Made by a program: the position numbers and the translations under genes. 8,856 nt of DNA from Aquificota bacterium (GTDB lineage: Bacteria; Thermosulfidibacterota; Thermosulfidibacteria; Thermosulfidibacterales; Thermosulfidibacteraceae): contig WGAU01000156.1 in assembly GCA_015494645.1 (NCBI GenBank), forward strand, positions 1 to 8,856, written 5' to 3'. Positions 1-6,203 of this stretch are shown one piece after another; the stretch's first letter is position 1, and every line of letters begins with the position of its first letter. Below the pieces are notes generated by a model. The model made no database searches and was not told the origin of the DNA. It saw only the letters and a program-made list of their open reading frames with translations.

Positions 1-656
1 GAGTTGTTTCCGGTGGATTTTCAAAGCTCTTTGGGAGACTGGAAATATACGCTTCAGAGGTAGAAGGAGACTGGATACGGAATCTTTTTATTTTTGATGT
101 GAGAAAGAAAGGGAAAACCACAATAATTGAGGCGAAGAAAGGCAGAATAGAGCACTCTGCCGAAGGAGGACTTACACTTAGGCTTTTCAAAGGAAGGGTG
201 TTGAGCTTTTCCAACGATGGCAAAAGGGATGTACTTCTGTTTGACAAGTTAAATCGGCGCATTGCCACAGGAGAAAAAGGGCTTTTGGGTAAGCCTCTCA
301 AAAGGGAGCTTCCCCTTGGGGCTTTGATTGAAAGGCTGAAAAGGGAGAAACGCTATGTAAAAAGAAAGACTTATCTCAACACCCTCATGCATTTTCACAA
401 AAGGTTTGCTTTGGCATTTTCCCCCTTGGTATTTGCCCTGCTCTCTATACCGTTTTCGATGCTATTCCATAGGGAGGGCAGATGGAGTTCCATGGTCATC
501 TCGGTAGCCATTTTCCTCTCTTACTACGCCATTCTGTCCTTCTTTCAAAGCTTGGTGTACAGGGGGATTCCCCCGGTAATAGCGGCGTGGATGCCTAACA
601 TTATACTGGGAGCTGTGGGAGGGTTCTTGTTTGTTAAAAGAGTGGACCAGATTTGA
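1..656 (+). CDS. lptF: LptF/LptG-family LPS export permease, C-terminal part (5' truncated by window edge)
   Basis: The reading frame is open from base 3, so the gene begins before the window; the GTG at 99 is internal and not a start. The visible 217 residues are about the last 60% of a family member of roughly 350 residues. They begin in the periplasmic beta-jellyroll (hydrophobic/polar alternation with 'GRLEIYA' and 'IIEAKKGRI', typical of YjgP/YjgQ proteins). Hydrophobic helices follow, around 'RFALAFSPLVFALLSIPFS', 'MVISVAIFLSYYAILSFF' and 'AAWMPNIILGAVGGFLFV'. The 'R-F-A ... P-L-V-F-A-L' start of the fourth helix and the 'P..AAWMPN' segment before the last helix are family hallmarks. 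LptF with LptG and ATPase LptB extracts LPS from the inner membrane and feeds the LptC-A-D bridge. It overlaps the next gene, a second permease of the same family, by 26 nt. F versus G is assigned only by gene order (F then G, as in E. coli) and could be swapped. Confidence 0.88.
   Translation, partial: VVSGGFSKLFGRLEIYASEVEGDWIRNLFIFDVRKKGKTTIIEAKKGRIEHSAEGGLTLRLFKGRVLSFSNDGKRDVLLFDKLNRRIATGEKGLLGKPLKRELPLGALIERLKREKRYVKRKTYLNTLMHFHKRFALAFSPLVFALLSIPFSMLFHREGRWSSMVISVAIFLSYYAILSFFQSLVYRGIPPVIAAWMPNIILGAVGGFLFVKRVDQI
617..623 (+). promoter_or_regulatory. Ribosome binding site deciding the TTG start of the second permease gene
   Basis: GGGAGGG lies 7 nt upstream of TTG at 631, inside the 3' end of the preceding permease gene. 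There is no in-frame ATG or GTG near the expected N-terminus, so this strong Shine-Dalgarno is the main argument for TTG as start codon. Confidence 0.65.
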
Positions 657-1692
657 AAGGTACATCCACAGGGAGCATGCCAAGCTATTTCTATTCGTTT
701 TTTTTGCCCTATGCTCCGTTTACACCTTAGGTGCCTTTCTTGATGTGGTGGACGATGCCTTGGAAAGGCGAGTCTCTGCTTTTGTGGCTCTTAAGGTGGC
801 TCTTCTCAAATTGCCCTACGGTGTGAAAGAGCTTGGGAGCATGGCCATTCTGGTTTCGGTTATGCTTTTTTTAGCTATATCTTCCAAGCATCTTGAGCCT
901 GTGATTTTGCGCTCCTTGGGAATAAGACTGGGGGTTTACCTACGCCCCCTCCTTCAGCAAGCTTTGGTGCTTTCCTTTTTTCTTGCGGTTAACGCCTTCT
1001 ATATCGCTCCACATCTGTTAGCTTTGTCTAAGGAAACCTACAAGGTTGAGATAAAGGGGGAAAAACGGGCGAAGATGTTTACTCCTGTGGGGATATGGAT
1101 AAAGGCCAGCGGTTACTTCTGCTATATTGGCTACTTTGATGAACAAAGAAAGCTTCTTAAGGATGTAAGGTGTTTTAACCCTGACAATACCACACTATAC
1201 GCCGCTTCCCTTTTGGTATGGGATAGGAAGAGGTGGATAGGCAAGGGCCGGTTCTGGTCTGAGAAGGAGTATCGTAAGCTGAGGCATCTGCAGATGGACT
1301 TTCTCCCATCACCGGAGGATCTTTCGGGCAGGAGGAAGGGACCTGACGAAATGGGGATGGGAGAGCTCATTTCTGTAGCCTACGATCTGTACCGGGAAGG
1401 GATCTCTGTCAGGGAATACTTGTGGGAGATTGGCAACAGGATGGCGCTATCGCTTACTCCTGTTGTGATGGTGCTTTTTGCCTTTCCCATGGGCATATCT
1501 GAGCCAAGAAAGGGTCAGGTAGCTTTGGCTTTTGTCAAGGGACTGGGGCTTGCGGTGGCCTTTTACAGTGTATTTTACGGGTTTTCATATTTAGGAAGGG
1601 AAAGCATTATGAATCCCCTTGCTGCAGCTGCACTTCCTGTTATACTAACCGCTTTGGTTGGATACAGAATGGCCAAGGGTGTGGACGAATGA
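631..1692 (+). CDS. lptG: LptG-type LPS export permease (LptF/LptG family)
   Basis: At 353 residues this is a full-length family member. The N-terminal half has three transmembrane helices, at about residues 17-40, 66-84 and 108-128. A periplasmic beta-rich domain follows (about 130-265), then three more helices (about 270-289, 297-320 and 328-346). This 3+3 layout, with 'LPYGVKELGSMAIL' in helix 2, 'NRMALSLTPVVMVLFAFPMG' at helix 4 and 'NPLAAAALP' before the last helix, is that of YjgP/YjgQ permeases. It is inferred to pair with the upstream permease as the two membrane halves of LptB2FG. The start is TTG at 631 with GGGAGGG 7 nt upstream, inside the upstream gene. The stop overlaps the next gene as ATGA. 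A run of eight T (698-705) and one of seven T (866-872) lie in the first quarter. LptF versus LptG identity is by order only; lptB, lptC and lptA are not in view. Confidence 0.88.
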   Translation: MLKEWTRFERYIHREHAKLFLFVFFALCSVYTLGAFLDVVDDALERRVSAFVALKVALLKLPYGVKELGSMAILVSVMLFLAISSKHLEPVILRSLGIRLGVYLRPLLQQALVLSFFLAVNAFYIAPHLLALSKETYKVEIKGEKRAKMFTPVGIWIKASGYFCYIGYFDEQRKLLKDVRCFNPDNTTLYAASLLVWDRKRWIGKGRFWSEKEYRKLRHLQMDFLPSPEDLSGRRKGPDEMGMGELISVAYDLYREGISVREYLWEIGNRMALSLTPVVMVLFAFPMGISEPRKGQVALAFVKGLGLAVAFYSVFYGFSYLGRESIMNPLAAAALPVILTALVGYRMAKGVDE

Positions 1693-2564
1693 TAAGGTAT
1701 CAAGAACCTGTGTTTAGGCCTCCGAGTGAAGCAAGATCTCTTATATTTCAGATAACCTTAGGGTGCTCCTACAACAGGTGCACTTTTTGCGGCATGTACA
1801 AGATGAAAAGATTTTCTGTTAAACCATTGGATGAGGTTTTTGAAGAGATAGACTGGGCTTCTCAAGAGTATCCCTTTGTAAGGAGGGTTTTTTTGGCAGA
1901 CGGAGATCCCCTATGTTTGCCTACAGATCATCTTTTGAAGATACTTGAGCGTTTGTACACCCGTTTACCCAAACTTGAGAGGGTTGCTACCTATGCCACT
2001 CCCCAAAACCTTTTGGAGAAGAGTGAGACGGAGTTGATAAAATTAAGGGAAGCTGGACTTACAATACTTTATGTGGGGGTGGAGAGTGGCTCCGATAAGG
2101 TTTTAAGCTTTGTAAAGAAAGGGGTTACCCAGAAAGATACGGTAGAAGCCCTCAACAAAGGCAGGGAAGTTGGATTTGTAATATCAACTACCTTTATCTT
2201 AGGGCTTGGGGGAAAGGATCTCTGGGAAGAGCACGCCCTTGAGAGCGCCAAGGTGGTGAATCTTTCCTGTCCCCACTACACCGCTGCCCTGACGCTTATG
2301 CTCATTCCGAAGACGGTGCTTCACTTTCAGGCGAAGAGAGGAATTTTCAGGATTCCCACCCAGAAGGGGATTATGAAGGAGATGCTGAGGTTCGTTGAAG
2401 GCATAGAGGTAGAGACAGTCTTTAGATCCAACCACGTTTCTAACTTAGTTCCCATAAAGGCAGATTTGCCGAAGGACAAAGAGAGACTTATGAACGAGCT
2501 TGTGGGTTACATACTCATGACTCCTGATGAGCCTTTGCCTTCAACATGGACCGGACCATTCTGA
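1689..2564 (+). CDS. Uncharacterised radical SAM protein with CX4CX2C cluster motif
   Basis: This is a 291-residue protein with a radical SAM core. The N-terminal cluster motif is 'GCSYNRCTFCGMY', with Cys26, Cys31 and Cys34. The spacing is CX4CX2C, one residue longer than the textbook CX3CX2C; the codons read cleanly as TGC at 1764, 1779 and 1788. The other barrel motifs are in order: 'LADGDP' (about 69-74, in the GGEP position), 'YVGVESGSD' (128-136, SAM-binding strand), 'KKGVT' (143-147) and 'FILGLGG' (169-175). From memory, the N-terminus ('PPSEARSLI..Q.T.GCS.N.CTFC.MY') resembles a COG1032-like subgroup of bacterial radical SAM proteins without known reaction. No cobalamin-binding or TRAM domain is visible, so it is not MiaB-like or a B12 type. 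ATG at 1689 overlaps the permease stop (ATGA), so it is probably translationally coupled to lptG. The substrate is unknown; neighbours hint at envelope or isoprenoid metabolism but do not show it. Confidence 0.9.
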   Translation: MIRYQEPVFRPPSEARSLIFQITLGCSYNRCTFCGMYKMKRFSVKPLDEVFEEIDWASQEYPFVRRVFLADGDPLCLPTDHLLKILERLYTRLPKLERVATYATPQNLLEKSETELIKLREAGLTILYVGVESGSDKVLSFVKKGVTQKDTVEALNKGREVGFVISTTFILGLGGKDLWEEHALESAKVVNLSCPHYTAALTLMLIPKTVLHFQAKRGIFRIPTQKGIMKEMLRFVEGIEVETVFRSNHVSNLVPIKADLPKDKERLMNELVGYILMTPDEPLPSTWTGPF

Positions 2565-2579
2565 GGGAGGTTTAAAGTC

Positions 2580-3230
2580 ATGGAGCTTGCATGGGACGAT
2601 AGGGGATTAATTCCTGTGGTGGTTCAGGATGAGGAGACAAAGGACGTCCTTATGGTTGCCTATATGAACAGAGAGGCTTTAGAAAGGACCTTAGTCACTG
2701 GAAAGGCCCACTTTTACTCAAGGAAAAGGAAGAGGCTGTGGATGAAAGGAGAGGAGTCTGGGAACACCCTTGAGGTGAAGAGAATACTTGTGGACTGCGA
2801 TGCGGATACCCTGCTTTTGCTGGTAAAACCCTCCGGTCCCGCCTGTCACACAGGCCACAGAAGCTGTTTCTACAGGGATATTGGAGGGGTAGAGCTTGAA
2901 AAAGCGGAAAAGGTGGAATACCCCTGTGACTGTTCTATCTTGGAGAGGGTATATGAGGTGATCTTAGATAGAAAGAGGGACATAAACAACCCCAACTCTT
3001 ACACCGCTTCCCTGTTTAGAAAAGGCCTTGACAAGATCCTTAAGAAAATCGGCGAGGAGGCATCCGAGGTGATCATAGCCTGCAAGAACGAAAAGGAAGA
3101 AGAAATCGTTTACGAAGTGGCAGACCTTTTGTTTCATACCCTTGTGGCACTGGGCTATTTTGACATAGCTCCTGTGGCTGTGTATGAAGAACTCTGCAGA
3201 AGGTTTGGCAAATCGGGGTTGAGAAAGTGA
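2580..3230 (+). CDS. hisIE: Bifunctional HisIE: phosphoribosyl-AMP cyclohydrolase / phosphoribosyl-ATP pyrophosphohydrolase
   Basis: This enzyme performs steps two and three of histidine synthesis: PR-ATP to PR-AMP (HisE domain), then ring opening to ProFAR (HisI domain), in the cytoplasm. The 216-residue length fits the fusion. HisI, about residues 1-105, has 'FYSRKRKRLWMKGEESGN' (45-62), the Mg-binding DXDXD as Asp72, Asp74 and Asp76, and the three zinc cysteines Cys73, Cys89 and Cys96 in 'PACHTGHRSCF'. HisE, about 118-216, is an all-helical MazG-like domain with 'SYTASL' (140-145), 'KKIGEEASEVI' (155-165; acidic Glu159, Glu160, Glu163) and 'EVADLLFH' (179-186; Glu179, Asp182). All expected catalytic residues are present. 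The ATG at 2580 has GGGAGG at 2565-2570, 9 nt upstream, in one of only two gaps of the run. No other his gene is near. Its stop overlaps the xseB start as GTGA. Confidence 0.96.
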   Translation: MELAWDDRGLIPVVVQDEETKDVLMVAYMNREALERTLVTGKAHFYSRKRKRLWMKGEESGNTLEVKRILVDCDADTLLLLVKPSGPACHTGHRSCFYRDIGGVELEKAEKVEYPCDCSILERVYEVILDRKRDINNPNSYTASLFRKGLDKILKKIGEEASEVIIACKNEKEEEIVYEVADLLFHTLVALGYFDIAPVAVYEELCRRFGKSGLRK

Positions 3231-3433
3231 AGTTTGAAGAGGCCCTTGAGAGGATAGAGGAGATAGTCAAACGTTTAGAATCTGGGGATTTGGAGCTAGA
3301 TGAGAGTATAAAGCTCTTTGAGGAAGGGATGCGCTTGGTGAAGGAGTGCGAAAGAATGCTGGACGAAGCGGAGAAGAAGGTGGAAATCCTCATAAAAGAG
3401 GAGAATGGCTACAGAACGGAGCCTTTTGAGTGA
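3227..3433 (+). CDS. xseB: Exodeoxyribonuclease VII small subunit
   Basis: This 68-residue helical protein is the small subunit of exonuclease VII, which degrades single-stranded DNA from both ends together with the large catalytic subunit XseA. The family core is clear: 'FEEALERIEEIVKRLESGD' (3-21), 'LELDESIKLFEEG' (22-34) and the heptad-like 'CERMLDEAEKKVEIL' (41-55), a helical hairpin. It is slightly shorter than E. coli XseB (80 residues), having almost no N-terminal extension before the core. The start is GTG at 3227 overlapping the hisIE stop (GTGA). Its stop overlaps the ispA start. The order xseB-ispA-dxs is the same as in E. coli, which supports all three calls. xseA is not in the window. 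Confidence 0.92.
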   Translation: MKFEEALERIEEIVKRLESGDLELDESIKLFEEGMRLVKECERMLDEAEKKVEILIKEENGYRTEPFE

Positions 3434-4341
3434 TGGAGTGCTATTCCAAGCTCTTTTCCTACATTGAGTCCAAAAAGAGACTAGTGGATGAGTGGCTTGA
3501 CAACTTTGTCCCTTCTGAAGACGAACCTCCTCAAACGGTTCACAGGGCCATAAGGTACGCTCTTTTCCCCGGAGGAAAGAGGATAAGACCCATACTGTGT
3601 ATTGCTGCTGCAGAAGTGGTAGATGCTGAGGATGTGGATGTACTACCTGCCGCATGTGCTATAGAAATGATCCACACCTACTCTTTAATCCACGATGATC
3701 TACCTTGCATGGACGACGATGATTTCAGAAGGGGAAGGCCTACGGTGCACAAGGTGTTTGGGGAAGCCATAGCCGTTCTTGCAGGAGACGGTCTTCTCTC
3801 TATGGCCTTTGAGGCCCTCACTACCCTTTCAGCTTACAGAGATCCCAGTCTGCCAAGGATTATGATGGTGGTTAACGAAATTGCCAAGGCTTCGGGTACC
3901 AGGGGGATGGTGGGGGGACAGGTTGCAGACATTGAAGGGGAGGGCAGAGAAACCCCTTCTGTTGAAGAGGTGGAGTTTATACATCTGAACAAAACGGCAA
4001 AGATGATAGAGGTTTCTCTAAAGGCAGGAGCACTCCTTGCGGGTGCCGGGTACAGGGAGGTTGAAAGGCTATCCCTTTACGGAAGAAACTTAGGGCTTGC
4101 CTTCCAAATAGTTGACGACATCTTAGGGGAGATTGGGGACGAGAAAAAGCTGGGAAAACCTGTCAAAAGGGATAGCCAGTTAAAAAAGTCAACCTATCCT
4201 GCCGCTGTGGGTCTTGAGGCTTCAAGGAAAAGGGCAAGGGATCTGGTGGAAAAAGCCAAGGCTGCATTAGACATTTTTGAGGAGAAAAAGTGTTGGATGC
4301 TGAAGGACTTGGCAGACTACGTGCTGGAGAGGGACAGATAA
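3433..4341 (+). CDS. ispA: Polyprenyl (farnesyl/geranylgeranyl) diphosphate synthase
   Basis: This cytoplasmic short-chain trans-prenyltransferase condenses IPP with DMAPP to give FPP (C15) or GGPP (C20). These are precursors of undecaprenyl phosphate, quinone tails and similar products. It has 302 residues from ATG at 3433; a GTG one codon upstream (3430) is also possible. Motifs: 'FPGGKRIRP' (about 45-53, IPP binding), the first Asp-rich motif 'HDDLPCMDDDD' (87-97) followed by 'FRRGRPTVH', 'GGQVADIEGE' (161-170), 'NKTAKMIE' (186-193) and the second Asp-rich motif 'FQIVDDILGEIGD' (224-236), then 'GKPVKRD' and 'KSTYPA'. The two-residue insertion in the first motif and Tyr at the fifth position before its first Asp match E. 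coli IspA, so FPP is the likelier product, but chain length cannot be fixed from sequence alone. It is coupled to xseB by a TGATG overlap, and its 3' end overlaps dxs by up to 52 nt. Confidence 0.95.
   Translation: MECYSKLFSYIESKKRLVDEWLDNFVPSEDEPPQTVHRAIRYALFPGGKRIRPILCIAAAEVVDAEDVDVLPAACAIEMIHTYSLIHDDLPCMDDDDFRRGRPTVHKVFGEAIAVLAGDGLLSMAFEALTTLSAYRDPSLPRIMMVVNEIAKASGTRGMVGGQVADIEGEGRETPSVEEVEFIHLNKTAKMIEVSLKAGALLAGAGYREVERLSLYGRNLGLAFQIVDDILGEIGDEKKLGKPVKRDSQLKKSTYPAAVGLEASRKRARDLVEKAKAALDIFEEKKCWMLKDLADYVLERDR
4279..4284 (+). promoter_or_regulatory. Ribosome binding site within ispA, likely for dxs
   Basis: GAGGAG lies 5 nt before GTG 4290 and 8 nt before TTG 4293, the only canonical in-frame start codons near the dxs N-terminus. 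It supports initiation inside the ispA 3' end. A second, stronger-looking AAGGAAGG (4341-4348) lies closer to the family-conserved N-terminus but has no canonical start codon at the right distance. Confidence 0.5.
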
Positions 4342-6203
4342 AGGAAGGTATCCTTTCGAAGATAAACTTTCCCTCCGATCTGAAGGATCTGAGATTAGAG
4401 GATCTTGAACTACTTGCACAGGAGGTCAGAGATTACATAGTCAGGATAGTTTCTCAAACTGGAGGGCACCTGGCTCCATCCTTAGGTGTAGTGGAGCTTA
4501 CCATAGCGTTGCTTTACGTTTTTGACCCTCCGAAGGATAAAATCGTATGGGATGTGGGACATCAGAGCTATGTTTACAAAATACTCACCGGCAGGCGCAG
4601 AGAGTTTTCCACTCTAAGACAGAGAGGTGGTATATCTGGTTTTCCCAAGCCCTCTGAAAGCGAGTATGATTCCTTCGGCACAGGTCATGCCTGCACAGCC
4701 ATATCGGCGGCTCTTGGTATGGCTGTGGGCCGAGACCTAAAGAGGGAGAACTTCAAAGTGGTAGCTGTGGTCGGGGATGGCTCCCTGACTGGAGGTTTAT
4801 CGTGGGAAGGGTTAAACCATGCCGGAGACGAGGAGCGGGACCTTGTGGTGGTTCTCAACGACAACGAGTTTTCCATATCCCCCACAAGCGGCGCCCTTTC
4901 CCACTATCTATCCCGCAGACTTGCCGATCCCATGTATCTAAAGCTGAGGGAAGAGGTTAAGAGACATCTTGAAAGCAAGCCCGGTGGAGATGCTCTGCTT
5001 TCACTGTTCAAGAGGGCGGAGGAGTCTTTCAAAAGCTTCTTCACCCCCGGTGTGCTCTTTGAGGAGCTGGGCTTTAGATACGTCGGTCCCGTCAGGGGAC
5101 ACAAGCTGAAGGAGCTTGTATCTACCTTCAAACAGGTAAAGAGAGCAAAAGAACCCATCCTTGTCCATGTCCTTACCAAGAAGGGCAAGGGGTATCCTCC
5201 TGCTGAGAAAGATCCCCGTAGGTTTCATGGGGTAGGTCCCTTCAACATAAAAACGGGCAAGCCCAAAAGACAGGAAGGTCTAACCTACACCAAGGCCTTC
5301 AGCGAAACTGCCGTTAGACTTGCGGAAAGGAATGAAAAGATAGTGGCCATAACTGCTGCCATGCCCGACGGCACGGGGTTGTCCCTGTTTGCTGATAGGT
5401 TTCCCGACAGGTTCTTTGACGTGGGCATAGCAGAACAACACGCGGTGGTGTTTGCCGCAGGCCTTGCCACACAGGGATTGAGGCCCTTATGCGCCATCTA
5501 CTCTACCTTTCTGCAGAGGGCTTACGACCAAATCGTTCACGATGTGGCCCTTCAAGAGCTTCCCGTGGTCTTCGCTTTGGACAGGGCAGGGATAGTGGGA
5601 GAGGATGGACCTACCCATCACGGCTCTTTTGACTTAAGCTACCTACGCCACATCCCCAACATGGTAGTGGCAGCTCCCAAAGACGAGGCTGAGCTTGCCC
5701 ACCTTCTCTACACTGCTTTTCAGCAGAACCGTCCCTTTGCCTTAAGGTATCCCAAGGGCAAAGCGGAAGGAGTAGGTCTGCCGGAAGAGTTTAGAGAGAT
5801 GGAAATTGGCAAGGGAGAGATCCTCAGAGAAGGAAACGACGTGGCAATTCTGGCGGTAGGCAACATGGTTTACAGATCTCTTGAGGCTGCAAGGCAACTG
5901 GAAAGGCAAGGGGTGTCTTGCCTTGTGATAAATGCGAGGTTTGTCAAGCCACTGGATGAAGAGCTGATACTGGATGCTGTGTCCACGTGCCGACGGGTGA
6001 TTACCGTTGAGGAGAATGCTGTTGCAGGTGGATTTGGCAGTGGAGTATGGGAACTGCTTGTATCAAAAGGAGCTTCTTTTAAGGGACGGGCCATGGGCAT
6101 ACCCGACAGTTTTGTCTCCCATGGCAAGGCAGATGAGCTGAGAAAGGAGTTGGGGTTATCCCCTGAAGGCATAGCACAGGCAGTTTTGGATCTTTTAGGA
6201 TGA
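4290..6203 (+). CDS. dxs: 1-deoxy-D-xylulose-5-phosphate synthase
   Basis: Dxs condenses pyruvate and glyceraldehyde 3-phosphate (TPP- and Mg-dependent) into DXP, the first step of the MEP isoprenoid pathway and a precursor of thiamine and pyridoxal phosphate. The 637-residue length is usual. Domain order: TPP-binding N-terminal domain (about 20-320), transketolase pyrimidine domain (about 330-490) and transketolase C domain (about 500-625). Visible residues: 'PSLGVVELTIALL', 'WDVGHQSYVYKILTGR', 'GTGHACTAIS' (His133), the TPP/Mg motif 'GDGSLTGG' (Gly162-Asp163-Gly164) to 'LNDNEFSIS' (Asn190/192), catalytic Glu382 in 'DVGIAEQHAV', 'FLQRAYDQIVHDV', 'DRAGIVGEDGPTHHG' and 'VTVEENAVAGGFGSG'. The segment after His133 reads A-C-T-A where many homologues have S-S-T-S. 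The start is uncertain: GTG 4290 or TTG 4293, both with GAGGAG upstream and inside ispA. They give about 20 residues more than a classic start near 'ILSKINFPSDL'. It ends as ATGA with the MBL gene. Confidence 0.96.
   Translation: MLDAEGLGRLRAGEGQIKEGILSKINFPSDLKDLRLEDLELLAQEVRDYIVRIVSQTGGHLAPSLGVVELTIALLYVFDPPKDKIVWDVGHQSYVYKILTGRRREFSTLRQRGGISGFPKPSESEYDSFGTGHACTAISAALGMAVGRDLKRENFKVVAVVGDGSLTGGLSWEGLNHAGDEERDLVVVLNDNEFSISPTSGALSHYLSRRLADPMYLKLREEVKRHLESKPGGDALLSLFKRAEESFKSFFTPGVLFEELGFRYVGPVRGHKLKELVSTFKQVKRAKEPILVHVLTKKGKGYPPAEKDPRRFHGVGPFNIKTGKPKRQEGLTYTKAFSETAVRLAERNEKIVAITAAMPDGTGLSLFADRFPDRFFDVGIAEQHAVVFAAGLATQGLRPLCAIYSTFLQRAYDQIVHDVALQELPVVFALDRAGIVGEDGPTHHGSFDLSYLRHIPNMVVAAPKDEAELAHLLYTAFQQNRPFALRYPKGKAEGVGLPEEFREMEIGKGEILREGNDVAILAVGNMVYRSLEAARQLERQGVSCLVINARFVKPLDEELILDAVSTCRRVITVEENAVAGGFGSGVWELLVSKGASFKGRAMGIPDSFVSHGKADELRKELGLSPEGIAQAVLDLLG
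4340..4356 (+). other. Small inverted repeat at the ispA stop / dxs 5' end
   Basis: AAAGGA-AGGTA-TCCTTT forms a 6-bp stem with a 5-nt loop, starting at the ispA stop codon. It covers the AAGGAAGG Shine-Dalgarno-like sequence and lies in the 5' coding part of dxs. It has no following T run, so it is not a terminator. It could mask that ribosome-binding-like site, but a chance stem in purine-rich DNA is just as possible, and a 6-bp stem with four A-U pairs would be weak at high temperature. Confidence 0.25.

Noticed and set aside
99..101. GTG as the start codon of the first permease gene.
   Set aside because: The frame is open upstream to the window edge and the upstream residues (including 'GRLEIYA') fit the periplasmic domain, so the gene starts outside the window.
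1562..1590. TTTACA with a 17-base spacer and TCATAT near the end of lptG, as a possible internal promoter.
   Set aside because: The -10 element matches only three of six consensus bases and the region codes for a conserved transmembrane helix. Downstream genes are translationally coupled, so a promoter is not needed.
1880..1895. AAGGAGGG followed by seven T and an in-frame TTG in the radical SAM gene: possible internal start, or a -1 frameshift site (T TTT TTG after an SD-like element).
   Set aside because: The -1 frame ends within 17 codons and yields no meaningful product, and an internal start at residue 69 would remove the cluster cysteines. SD-like words are common here because Arg is written AGG. 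The spacing to the slippery site is only 1 nt, unlike known stimulators.
3073..3393. Long open frame on the minus strand across the hisIE/xseB junction, and similar antisense frames elsewhere.
   Set aside because: They lie opposite strongly supported genes, have Ser/Leu-rich composition typical of antisense shadows, and show no recognisable motif or ribosome binding site.
4376..4410. Repeated GGATCT/GATCTGA words near the 5' end of dxs.
   Set aside because: They are explained by the repeated Asp-Leu pairs of the conserved 'DLKDLRLEDL' segment and are not a separate repeat element.
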